Shown: in pieces, positions 54,006 to 64,000 of the stretch
How positions within the stretch are numbered: the stretch's first letter is position 1
How the letters are laid out: each line of letters starts with the position of its first letter
From: Cylindrobasidium torrendii FP15055 ss-10
Taxonomy: Eukaryota > Basidiomycota > Agaricomycetes > Agaricales > Physalacriaceae
Direction: 5' to 3'
Length of the DNA stretch: 64,000 nucleotides
Assembly (NCBI GenBank): GCA_000934385.1
Contig: KN880515.1
Coordinates: forward strand, 1-64,000
Notes under the pieces: model-generated
The model's database searches: none
Told to the model about the DNA's origin: nothing
What the model saw: the letters and a program-made list of their open reading frames with translations, nothing else
Position numbers and translations under genes: made by a program

Positions 54006-55285
54006 TCAGTCGTAGTGCTTAATGAAACCGAAATCGAAGTATGCCTCTGTAAATGCAGCAGGATTGTTGTTGACGTAGTCTGGAGAAAGAGGTTAAGCAC
54101 GTTCAAATGGATGGGGTCGATAATTACCAACGCATGTCCCTGGGCAGGCGGGATAGTTGCCGTAAACGGATCCAGCCCAATCACCGCAGAAAGTTACTGG
54201 TACATTGATAAACAACGACTCGCATACAAAGAACGAGCGCTTACGGTTAATGATAATGCGGTGGTTTCCAAAGAATCTGGGGATGTCACAGAGAGTATTG
54301 CCAAAGTAGGCAACGGGCGTCCCCTGAAGCACACGAGTAACCTCAGTCATCGGCGGAGATGGACAAAGAACATGGCACGCACCCAAGAATCAGTGTTCAC
54401 AGTGGCGCTCCCGGCGCGCACTTCAGCAGGAACGGACGCATCATTCCTGCTCCAGAACCAGACCTTGATAAACGCAGTGGTCCGCTCAAAGGCATACCAT
54501 CCTCCTCCAGCTGCGTTGAAGGGAGGTCCGTAGCTTGCGGGATTTCGAATCTCGACGCCGCATCCAGCGTTGCCGTTGATAGTCCAATCGCAGTTATCCT
54601 GGACAGAGACACCAGTCATATTGCGGCCAGAAGCAGGCATCGCGCAACCTACGGTCTCCCCGTTAATTTTCTCCGAAGTCTACGAGAGAAAAAGCCTGCG
54701 TACCGGGAAGAGTGTGGAGGGTGGCATGGTTGTAGGGCATGTCATTGACTCCCTCTAGAATGTCGACTTCTCCGACATTGGGCCAGGGCTCTGCGTATGT
54801 CCAGACGGCAGGCCATGTACTGGTACAAACGTTTGTTAGCTTTTGCGAGGCTCAGAACCTAATGGAAAACACACCCGCATCCTTGAGGCATGTGTCTGAT
54901 GTCGAAGACCGTCACACCCGTGGAAAATTCTTTGTTCGACTGGAGACGAACCGAGTCCCTACCGACACCCGCAGGGTTGAGAACTTTGGTGGAATCAGCT
55001 CGAAGTACTGCGCGGTCGTTACTGGCGAAGGTGAGGTTGTTAGCGACGGCGGTGGCCTTGTCGACATATTTTCTTTAGGCATTGTCAATGAAATGCATCG
55101 AAAAGTGTCTCGATGAACGCGACGTACACACGACCGTGGGTCGGGTCATCGATAGCCATATAAGAGAAAGCATCGAGGAGGCTCTGCCCGACGTAGTTGT
55201 CGGTCAGGCTGTAGGAAACAGCGGTAACAGGAGCAGCGAAAGAAGAGAAGACGAGAGCGGCTGCGGCGCAAGGAATGGCGAACAT
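54006..55285 (-). CDS. Secreted GH16 endo-beta-glucanase (copy C)
   Basis: Seven exons (55285-55128, 55072-54875, 54819-54704, 54648-54383, 54323-54245, 54196-54128, 54079-54006) give 319 aa. Signal peptide MFAIPCAAAALVFSSFAAPVTA, then [18 protein letters not shown] as in copy B. Catalytic motif EVDILE (Glu136, Asp138, Glu141) after CGTWPAVWTYA. Later marks are CGVEIRNPASYGPPFNAAGG and VWFWSRNDASVP; the end is FDFGFIKHYD. It lacks the intron that copies A and B carry after GVTV/GATV, keeps the W-G and CV-DYV introns shared with A, and lacks those private to A or B. A TATAAAAAG box lies at about 55392-55400. Probably active on extracellular beta-glucan; exact substrate unknown. Confidence 0.92.
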
Positions 55286-56004
55286 GGTTAACAACGAAGG
55301 GCGACTGCCTCAGGCTTTAGCGCAAAAAATGGAGTGTAAGAAAGCACAAGTCTCCAGTCGGATGAGTACTACTACCACAAAGATACCCAGGCTTTTTATA
55401 CACTGGTAGCTGTGCCTTTCAAGACGGGACAATGCTAGGCTTTTGAGCAGTCAAGGAACACAGTCAATTGCGGCCATACGAGAACAACGCTGAACAGCGT
55501 GTATAGTTACACTTTCAAGTATTAGGAGTCTGTTCCGAAGCCCAAGGATGCCTGCAGCATATATCGCCGAGCCGTGTTCACGTTCGTGTAGGTAGACAGA
55601 GCACGGCACCAGCGAAGCTTAAAAGGAGGTCACTCGGGGGCTAGCGTCTGCTCACTGCTACTCGAGGATTCTGGATGCCATGTGGAAAATTGGATGCTGA
55701 CAGCGCTAGCATAGGCTTAAAATGCTTCTAGGATTCGTGGCGCCTCTTTCGAAAGCGCTTCCTTCGCGAAGTCGAATAGTCCGCCGTCCAGCTCTGGTCC
55801 CTGCCCAGCAAGCTGTAAGCATGTGCAGTAGCTTACAATTGTATTCTCGGCGAAGGGAGAGCTTAACAAGGAAACAACATAGGCCTAAAACCTAGATTCA
55901 GGACACCCGCTTCATCTTATGTCTATCACTGGTCCATCTGCCTCCATCTCGTTCGTTGACCACTTGTGTCCTTTCGTACGTTTAATTGTGTCTAAATGTT
56001 AGCA
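55286..56004. other. Intergenic: GH16 C promoter and 3' flank of the gene fragment
   Basis: About 720 nt. TATAAAA-type box at about 55392-55400. No other gene seen. Confidence 0.55.
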
Positions 56005-56594
56005 TCAGATGGACCTGATATCCTCTTGCAGTACATTATACGCTTGTTCCACATGACCGCACCCATGTTCAATGCGAAACGCGTCCCCAGACTACCACCT
56101 CGGCAAGGGCGAGATGGGGGCGAACACACGTATACATGGTTGGTGCGCCCGAGGGCATGCAACAGATCTCGCACTCACATCCACACCAGCCTTGAGTTCA
56201 AGGATTTCAATCATGAGAATCACATTGATCACAGGTATCGCGTTATAATCGTCTGCAAGTGCAGGGTCTCCAGTCATCGCTACTATCGCAATGACCGGAG
56301 ACCCTCCACAATCCAGACTTGGCATGAGTGAGAAACAACTTGCGCCTAGCGAACGCCAGTGTGTCCACGAAGTGATATCCCCCTGCCCTCCTAGTCCCCA
56401 TCCAATTCGACCCGACTATTTGGCACGCACTGATATCACCCGCAATGTACTGGTCTGATGCAAATAGTCGAAAGGATGTCAGCCAGCGGCAGAGAACGAC
56501 GGCGAACTCACCCAACCCACGCTCATGGGAAGCGATGGGGTATGAGCCTTGCAGAATAGTGGGGTCAGGAGGCGGCGTTACATTTGCAGGCCAA
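56005..56594 (-). CDS. Four-exon gene fragment of an unrecognised family (5' end not found)
   Basis: Exons 56594-56512, 56454-56431, 56345-56179 and 56091-56005 join in one frame to about 120 codons and a TGA. Introns are 57, 85 and 87 nt with GT...AG ends. The peptide runs NVTPPPDPTILQGSYPIASH, LDQYIAGDISASCFSL, CGGSPVIAIVAMTGDPALAD, DYNAIPVINVILMIEILEL and SGDAFRIEHGCGHVEQAYNV. No family recognised. The frame needs a preceding exon (phase 2) but only about 225 nt separate it from the stop of the next gene, and no convincing exon or ATG is there. So it is either a 5'-truncated copy or a small gene whose first exon is hidden. Consistent frame through four exons argues that it was, or is, functional. 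Confidence 0.55.
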
Positions 56595-56818
56595 CTAGAT
56601 ATTAGGTTAGGTTAGTTGCGCACCACGACGTTATGGGATGAGGCGGATAATTTCCTTTGTAAGAACGCTGGTCGCTTTCATCGCCGTGTTTCTCTTCAGA
56701 AAGAGCGGGGGCAAGATAAACATGAAAGAAAATATAGAAAGAAGAATTAGAAAATCTGCGCAGTCCGTGCCCCCTTTTGAAATCAGTTTGAGCTTATGGT
56801 CGAACTCGCTGCTTTGAA

Positions 56819-59424
56819 TCATTCCTCATCAGAGTCATCGTCGTCACTGACGATGAGGGGCCCGCACGGCACATCTGGCCATATGATCGTGGTCTCTATC
56901 GGTGCAGTGGACCGCACGCTCGACTCCCTGGCGCAACACTCAACGATGCTCTAATGACCGAAAAAGGAACACACACCCTTGAAGTCTATTTTCCAAGTCC
57001 TTCTCCTTGATAGCTCTGGCCTCATCGGCCTTTTTCATCTCCTTCATAATCTGGAGCTTCTCAACCTTCGTCTGAGCAGTTTGTAGTCTGTGCATAAACA
57101 ACTTCGACTCGCGAATCCGTTCGGCCAGCGCCATTTGCTTCATCGCAAGTCGATCTCTCTCCTGTGAATCGGGGACAGCTAAGGAGTTAACCGGGATCGG
57201 GACGGTCGATGTCGAATGAGCAAGAGCCTCAGCTTGTGGTGCCGCCGCTGACTGGATGGCGTCGTTGATGAAAGACATGGCTAGATCGTCCATAGAAGGC
57301 GTTGGGGGTGGCGGAAGGTCATCCATAACCACGTCGCCGGTCGGTGAAGGAGTAGGAGGTGCAATTGGCTCAGCAGTGGGCTTTTTGCGCTTGCTGGCGA
57401 GTACCAGCTTCCGGAGGCGCTCTTCCGCCGCGTTGTCGTCTTCCGAAGGGGTTGGCGGGTATGTAGGGGCGGTCGGCCGGGCAACCATAACACTTTCTAA
57501 CTTGGTTTGTGCCAGCCGTGCTTGAAGATCCTTGCGAATGGCGAAGGTTGGAGCCTTGGGCAGGTTCTTCATTGCCCGCGGTTCTGAAGGAGGTATTGAT
57601 GACTGCTGGCCTGTAGGAGAAGGCATTCTTGAGGACGCCGTGGCAGAGGGCATCTCCACATCATTTCCAGACGCAGACTCGATGGGGCTGGTCGGCGTGT
57701 GAGAACGCGGGGGCGTGGGAGGAACGGCCGTCCGGAGACGGGCGTCTTCGAGTTTCCGACGAAGTGCAGCAGCCCGATCTTGAAGAGACGCTATCTGGGA
57801 ACCGACCTCCGTGGCACTGTCCTTTGGAGGAGACACTCGCGACTCAGGTGACTTTCGTGGCTCAGATATGACCATCGCACTTGCCTCGCGTGTGGGCTTG
57901 AGTTGAGGCCTTGGATATGGTGGTGGTATCTCGATAATTTCGTCGTCGCTGTCATCATCAACAGACATTCCGTTCGTGTTGGCTGGACGCCATCTTGGAG
58001 CAAGGTTGTCCTGGGGTGGCAACGGTGCCCTCCGGGCCATCTGCGGCGATACGGGCGGCGCAGCGGGGCGCATAGCGGTGGCCATGGCTGTTGTCGGTGA
58101 GGGGAGGTCGAACATGGGATAACGCGACCGGACAGGCGAGACTAGTTGGAAAGGATGCGGCGAAATGGGCGACGAGGGCATTTCGAATGTGAGAGGACAC
58201 GAGCTTGCCTCTGAAAGACCTTTAGGCGACGCAAATCAAAAGGATGTGTCACATACCAGCTTGTGTGGGACGCCTATATTCAGATGCAGGGCGTCTTGCT
58301 TCGACCTTTGTCCTCCCATCCTTGACCTTGTGAGCTGCGGCTTCCTTCTTACTCTCTTTCTTTCGGGTGACCTTATATGCCTCTCTCAGCGCCTCCTCAT
58401 CCTCTATCTCGCCGTCTTCGAGCTCCTTGATCGGAAAGTATGGCGGAGGTGATTTGGGTTCGTACCACCATGCACAGATGAGATCTTCACGCGACGCTCC
58501 CTTGATCGCTGACATGGCCGGGTCTCCAAGTTTCGGACTTGCCCAGGCTCGTTTTGCGCGGGCCTCAGATGGGAATTCGATGATGGCGCTAGCTGTGCTG
58601 GTCTCGATAGCCAAAAAGGCAGGAGAACAGTCGGCCACCCGCCGTGCCCAATCCCGAAGGTAATCCGCACTGCGCCAGTTTTTGGGGAGTTGGTCCAGGA
58701 CAAGGCAATGCGCGGGATATGGACGGTACGGACCGGGACTGATAGACGGGAGAGCATCGACAATGGTTGCAGGGGTCACCTTGAAGGTACGGCGGCGCCC
58801 AGTGGGATCGCGTTCGGCGTCCATGCCGATGCGCCGCGAAGAAGCTTGAGGTATCGGTCGTGTCCCCTTCGCCGGGTGTTGTCTACTTAACGACGGTTCT
58901 TTGCGCCGCACAAGTTTGGAATTTCCGGGACCAGGGGCTGGCGGTGTAGGCTCGGAGAAGTCCCAGTGGGCAAAAGGCATATTGCCAAATGGCAGAGACG
59001 GGGGTAGGGTAAAGTGTGACGAATGCATGATAGGGACTGGAGGAGGGTTGCCGTAGTCGAATCCGTCGCTGAAGCGGGCGGGGAGTGACGATGAATCGTA
59101 AGGCCATTGTCGTTGTTGGTTTCCTTCCTGCTCTTCCCAGGATGCGCTTGTATCCCTTCTACGTTTTCTTGGCCAATGGTCGGCAGGCACGAGAGGTTTC
59201 CCGCTCGGTCCAGCATCGGAAAACTGAGGTGTGCTTGCTTTGCGCTTGCGAGTTGTGTTATCTTATCCAATGTTAGCATGGCAGCGGGGACAGGTGGGTA
59301 GTGCAGTGCACGCACAAGTCGTTGAGGGACCCGGCAAAATTTTATTGGCAGAAATGTAGTCGTTCTCATCTTCGCTATCCGAGAGACAGATTGGGGAGGA
59401 AAAGGATCCTATACCGCTGGGCAT
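56819..59424 (-). CDS. Large RRM-like, proline-rich nuclear protein
   Basis: Four exons (59424-59316, 59237-58257, 58210-56977, 56927-56819) give 810 aa. A short acidic start (ICLSDSEDENDYIS) and a basic WPRKRRRD are followed by a divergent RNA-recognition-motif-like domain at about residues 205-290: HCLVLDQLPKNWRSADYLRD, then SASAIIEFPSEARAKRAW-type beta strands (actual text TASAIIEFPSEARAKRAW). The middle is long, Ser/Pro/Thr-rich and disordered, with DDDSDDEIIEIPPPYP and a helix QDRAAALRRKLEDARLR. A coiled coil spans about 710-773 (LAERIRESKLFMHRLQ, EKLQIMKEMKKADEARAIKE). It ends in an acidic tail, SDDDDSDEE. This points to an RNA-binding or processing factor in the nucleus. Exon 2 uses an AAAG acceptor at 59238, chosen because it alone keeps the frame; the start ATG at 59424 gives the acidic SDSEDE motif. 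Confidence 0.72.
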
Positions 59425-59684
59425 GGCTGTAGTTGTAGAAGACTGAGGTTGGAGATCTCGAGGTGATTGACGGCGATCACTGTTTGCACCAGGCTTGCAT
59501 CAATGTTTGTTTCGGGGGCTCATGGATGCCAGTACGTAGCTCGCGAGCAGTGGTACACAGTAGTGTTAGTATGTACAGTCTATCATGTTGGCGTGCTTTT
59601 GACACTGACAATCAGGCCTTCAGGACCATACGAGATATCCCAAAAAATATTATCTATTCGATGACTCTGAGCTCCCTACGTAGT

Positions 59685-62600
59685 CTAGTATGGCCACCGA
59701 CTTCCAAGCTCTGTAGGGTTTCCTTGTAGATCGTTGATGAAGGATTCCCATTCCACTGCCCTGTGAGTGCATTAATTTGCGTCCTCGTGTAGCCAAAAAA
59801 CCACTCACTCCATCCCAAGTGGCCATAAATCAAATGGAGCCGCATTTTGTGGTGTTTGCATTGGCATGTCTCTCATAGTCTCGAAGTCAGCCCATGTTCC
59901 TCCGGGTGGAACAGCCCCGACGCCCGGAATGGCGCTCTGTGCGCTTGATAATAAGTCATCTGGGCACATTGCTTCAGAATGCTCCCATCCAGGACGCCTG
60001 CTCATATTGAAGGCACGCATTTGCTCTATGTCGCTCAGTCCGTGGCCAACAGGCAAAGAGAAGTCGGCCGGAACGCTCTCAGCTGGCGTAAAGCTCGAGC
60101 TAGCGGGTGTGCTGCTGTCTTCTTCTTCGCCCTCGTCCCGGCCCCGCTTGAACCTCGGTGGTGTTTCTGGCGAAGGTAGATCGCCTGCTTGAGACAGAGT
60201 CTTCAAGATGTCGCTAGAAGAAATCAGCGAACAACAAAAACCTACAGCTGGTAATTGCGCACAGGTTGCATCCAGAAAATGCCCATCTACAAGGTCAGTC
60301 AGATCACTCTGGAGCATGAAATATAGAAGAACGAACCGAGCCTCGATATGTCGCAGCGCCTCCATGCATTTGTGGATGTCTTCCATCTCGTTCTTGAAGT
60401 TAAGGAAAAGGCCTGACTGCTTGGAGGTCCAAACATTCAGTAAAAGAACAAGTGCAGCACAAAATATCTGCATCTATCGGATGGATTAGCGCCCAGCCGA
60501 GAGTGACCACAATAAACAGCCTTACAGCACATGTTGACAAAACGCCGCTTGCCTCAGGCTGCCTTTTGAGATAGCAATCGACTATATGGCTGATCACCCT
60601 AGCTGCGTTGGTGCACACGGCCACCGATGCCATAGCGCGCGTGTCAGCTGGGGACCGTTTGGTGATAAACGGCCTGTGGGCGAGTATGCTCAAGTGATAG
60701 TAGCTACAGTAAATCATGACACTCTAGGAGGAAGGTGAATATGAAGGGTCGTGATATCATGGAGACGTACTTGGTTAAAGAAGACCATATCTTCGCGTAA
60801 GGGATCCCAACGCACTGCCGTACAGGTAGTCGGTTAGCCCAAACGAATGAGTAGTATGAATTGACGGACAATACGAAGGGATCGAGTCTATCCATCGATT
60901 TAGAGCAGAGTCCAATTCGACTACGAGGTGCTCTTTCCATTCCCTCGTTTCACTAGTAAGGACTGACTGCGTCTTGTTCAGGGAATACTATGGTGACCTT
61001 AGTTTACCATCGAGCATCAGATCCAGGAGGTTTACCAGGGTGCGCATGCAGAATGTGGTGATCTGGCTTAACTCGAGTGCGAGAATGAAGAATTTCATTG
61101 TCGACGGTTTGTTTTCAGGTTGTACGAACACGTCCTCGTCTTTTTCGGGGTACCAATACTCGTCGTCGCACACGGTCGGATAATCGATGTCAATCCTTGT
61201 CGAAGTGAGTGACAGTTTGGTCAATGTAATCTGACCTACTGACTCTTCGTCATGGATCGCACAATTGCGGCCCATTCCTGCGCTGGTGAAACGATCCAAC
61301 CAAACAAGACACCTAGGTATGGTGTAAATTCCGGGGTTTGGATAGTATTGCGCCATAATTCACCAGAATGCCCGCTTCCACAATTCTTGCTCCTGCTTAG
61401 TCCTCGTATCGAAGATCTTGGTTTTTCGGTGAACACCTATAGTATACGCTAGTCGCAGTGCACCGCCAAATATGTTCCATGCTGCCGTGCCCATGAGTGT
61501 GCCTCTGATATACAACCCAAGCAACTGTCAAGAATCAGCATGCGTTAGTTTACTTAGTTATCAGCGTCGATTTCACGCACAGTGAACTTTTGCAACTCGT
61601 GAAGTGTAACGTTACGCAGAACAGGAAGCACCTCGGCTCCTTCAAGCACTTGGATAAACCATTTCCACCCCGCTGATGCCTCTTTTTGTTCGTCTGTATC
61701 TAGCAAGACGCGGGGGTCTTTGCTGAACCGCGCCCCAGAGGCGCACACAAGCATTACTGTACCAGCGAAGCTTTTGTCGGCGAGTGCCAAGCCCTCCTCC
61801 AAGGAACGTTCAAATGTTGGTCGGTGCAGGAGAGGGACATAGATGTTCACATTCTTGAAGTACAGGTCGACGAGGTCGGGCATAAGGTCAGAGGGTGGAA
61901 ACTCGTAGGTGACGGGATCATTGCGGTCGTCCCATGTTGTTTGCCACTGGAACGGTCGGAAATCAGGAAACATGAATGAAAATACGACAAGAACAAGTCG
62001 ACATACCGCCGGACGCTCCCAGAGGCTGGGGCGTATTGTGTGCACTGTTGCTTTTGGACCGCGGGCAACAAAGGAGCGGTATAGAAGCCCGAGAACCGCA
62101 TTCTTCCCAAGGTAGGGTATGTCTTCATTTTCACGGCGTACCGGAAATTTGAACGTCTCAGTCTCATCCGTCGACAATACCATTCCGTGGAAACGCTCAT
62201 GCATTTCATCCTCTGAGTCATGACCGTTGTCTGCTGCATACTGAAGACTTGGTTCTCGCGGGAAGTTGCGCGCAAATCTGGTGCCAAGCTTCAAGTAAAT
62301 ATCGGATTTTGACAAGTCGGTAGGCCTGGTCAGTAATTCAGGGTCGGCTTCTAGCATGTTCAAGAACTCAGGCGTCAGCGTGGGGTGACCAGTAGCCTGG
62401 AAAGGAGTCAGCAACATACGCAAAGAGTGACAAGATATCGATGCGCCTTCTTGATGATATTCTCAAGCTGTTGCATACGCCTCGTTGATTCTTCGGAGTC
62501 CCTGTCACGGCTGCTCAGCCACGGTTCGAAGAAATTCTCGTGAGTTATATACCCAGTAGGCTGTCGGCGACGCTATAAATGCGGATTAGAGGCATAAGAG

Positions 62601-62983
62601 CGCGAGCCTCAAATCAGACCCACCCGAACTCCGTCTGGACCTGCAAAAGTACAGTCCAAGGTCTGCGATGTGCAGTTCTCGCATTTCGCGCCAGGATTAA
62701 AGCCGCTACCTTGTAATCAAAATTATCATTTGCGTAGACAGGTGAAGGAGATAGATCTTGCATTTAACTGTTGGTATTTAGCTACTGCGATGATAGATGG
62801 ACCACGGAACAACGCACTCTTCTTCCTTCTGCAAGAGTCGCATGCTCTGAAGGTCTTGCGCTTTTTCCTGCTACTTTCGCCGCTGGGACTAGCATCGTGG
62901 TCGCTCTCTTCCAGCCGGACACCATTTGAACCCTCCACAGAACCGGTGCTAGTTGGAATCACGTTCACAAAGCGGAATGCCAT
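59685..62983 (-). CDS. Fungal Zn2Cys6 transcription factor with fungal_trans middle domain
   Basis: Start ATG at 62983; stop TAG at 59685-59687. Secure exons include 62983-62818, 62705-62624, 62572-62432, 62396 to about 61604 and the last, 59760-59685; exon borders between about 61050 and 60210 are less certain. The zinc cluster begins ACDSCRRKK in exon 1 and ends GAKCENCTSQTLDC in exon 3; the third cysteine must come from a tiny exon near 62760. A coiled segment MQQLENIIKK follows. The middle domain (fungal_trans) shows YFKNVNIYVPLLHRPTFE, IRGTLMGTAAWNIFGGALRL, AYTIGVHRKT, FWCLVWLDRFTSAGMGR and CDDEYWYPE. The C-terminus is Ser/Pro/Asp-rich. Such factors bind CGG-type sites and act on nearby or metabolic genes; no target can be read. 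Several introns are very short (34-35 nt). Confidence 0.8.
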
Positions 62984-63346
62984 GTACGTGCTGGATGTTT
63001 TCGTGCGGCTGAGCTCAAAGCTTTTGAGATATTTGTACGGTCACTCAGTGAGCACACGTAGTGGTTGTCGAAACACAAAGAGTTGACTAATAACGTTGAT
63101 CATGAATCATGCGACTCTCGCACTGGTCGGTCCGAATGTCACATAATTCTCCATTGTCTCTGAGTTGGATTAGGTATGCAAGAGCGGATGCAAACCCACT
63201 TGAGCACACTTCATGTTCGTCTGGAAATGACATTCCTATGTGCAACCTTCGCAAGACTCACACCCGCTAGAGAAACAGCAATGGCACCAAGGTGTGTAAA
63301 GCCGTAGCTAGGAATGATATACATTTGGTAAGTTTTCCGTACACGT
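62984..63346. other. Intergenic, nothing seen
   Basis: About 360 nt: promoter of the zinc-cluster gene and CCT8 3' UTR. Confidence 0.6.
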
Positions 63347-64000
63347 CTAATCATCTTCATCCCAGTTGCCCGCCTGCTGAGGAACCTTGGGTCCGCCCGC
63401 TGGCTTGCTCATGATAATACTGTCTACACTGAGAACAGACACCGCTGCCTCCGTGGCCAGCTTGATGGCCCAAGTCTTCGCAGCCAGGGAGTCGTATATC
63501 TTGTGTTGCTCGGCCTGGAGAGTACCATCTTCTTCAGCTTCAACATCCACACCCCAGTCCTCACCGCCTTTCTCTGCATGCTTTGCCTGTAGCCTGCTAA
63601 GAACCTCATTGCCCTCTGCACCACCAAGCGCGTTCTCTGCCAATGTCCGTGGCACAACTTCCAGCGCCTCCGAATACCGCTTCGCGCCGTGCTGTGAAAG
63701 CCCCTTCAATGAGTTGCTATACTCCTCAATACGCTTCGACAACTCTAGTTCAGATGCACCAGCGCCAGGGATGAGCCGTGCGTCCTTCATCAAGCTCTTG
63801 ATAACGTTGACGCCGTCATCAATAGCGCGCTCGAGGTCATCGAGCTGGTTGGCAGTAGCGCCGCGGAGGACAATGGTTGCAGTCTTCGACTTGCTGCCCG
63901 GCGACTGCGGGTCAAAGCCTTCATCCCCATCGGACAATTGCCTGAGGACAGTAACGCGATCACCACCAATCTCGACTGTCTCGAAAACATCGATATAGCC
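63347..64000 (-). CDS. CCT8: T-complex protein 1 subunit theta, C-terminal part (runs off right edge)
   Basis: 217 codons and a TAG stop; the 5' part lies beyond base 64000. CCT8 is one of eight subunits of the cytosolic chaperonin TRiC that folds actin, tubulin and others with ATP. The visible part covers the end of the apical and the equatorial domain: TATIVLRGATANQLDDLERA, DDGVNVIKSLMKDARLIPGA, GASELELSKRIEEYS, RTLAENALGGAEGNEVLSRL, KTWAIKLATEAAVSVLSVDS and IIMSKPAGGP, all as in theta subunits. It ends in the acidic WDEDD found in this subunit. No intron is seen in the visible part. Intact as far as it can be read. Confidence 0.95.
   Translation of the reverse strand, partial: GYIDVFETVEIGGDRVTVLRQLSDGDEGFDPQSPGSKSKTATIVLRGATANQLDDLERAIDDGVNVIKSLMKDARLIPGAGASELELSKRIEEYSNSLKGLSQHGAKRYSEALEVVPRTLAENALGGAEGNEVLSRLQAKHAEKGGEDWGVDVEAEEDGTLQAEQHKIYDSLAAKTWAIKLATEAAVSVLSVDSIIMSKPAGGPKVPQQAGNWDEDD

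Noticed and set aside
56600..56614. Telomere-like TAGGTTAGGTTAG
   Set aside because: Only two and a half short units (TTAGG type) at an intron-like position; too short to be an interstitial telomere.

Overview
The window reads as genomic DNA of an agaricomycete (mushroom-forming basidiomycete). The genes are dense and lie on both strands. Nearly all are cut by many short introns of about 45-65 nt with GT...AG ends. The protein content fits: a fungal group III type G-alpha, Erg24, three fungal GH16 glucanases, a JEN-type carboxylate carrier, a CHAT protease and fungal Zn2Cys6, MYND and F-box proteins. I rebuilt the spliced models by hand; apart from the zinc-cluster gene, each completed multi-exon model gives one open frame from ATG to stop. 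The species cannot be named from sequence alone.

Layout. 0-14 kb: a transposase fragment at the left edge, a coiled-coil nuclear-type protein, C-14 sterol reductase (ERG24), G-alpha, a CHAT-domain protease without its usual N-terminal repeats, an ankyrin-repeat protein directly upstream of it, and GH16 glucanase A, all on the minus strand. 14-25 kb, plus strand: a GPI-anchor-type secreted protein, a tandem pair of unrecognised paralogues (the first followed by an 11-nt motif repeated seven times), and a JEN-family monocarboxylate transporter. 25-32 kb: an F-box-like protein, protoporphyrinogen oxidase (HEM14) and an intronless multi-span membrane protein.

32-49 kb: two paralogous secreted alpha/beta-hydrolases flanking an Apd1-like Fe-S protein and a small secreted protein; then two unrecognised small proteins, a DUF4203-like membrane protein, TFIIE-alpha, a previously unseen 82-aa mitochondrial-type peptide and a MYND zinc-finger protein. 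49-64 kb: an MFS drug/polyamine-type transporter, a tandem pair of GH16 glucanases (B and C), a four-exon fragment of an unrecognised gene, an 810-aa RRM-like protein, a fungal Zn2Cys6 transcription factor and the 3' part of CCT8 (TCP-1 theta).

How the genes relate. Housekeeping genes (ERG24, HEM14, TFA1, CCT8) alternate with accessory genes for life outside the cell: secreted glucanases, hydrolases, small secreted proteins and transporters. Three accessory families have duplicated locally (GH16 x3, alpha/beta-hydrolase x2, the 18/20-kb pair). I see no biosynthetic cluster and no CRISPR, rRNA or convincing tRNA. The least explained items are the repeat array at 18.84-19.04 kb, the shortened CHAT gene beside an ankyrin gene, the mosaic of introns among the GH16 copies, and the gene fragment at 56.0-56.6 kb.
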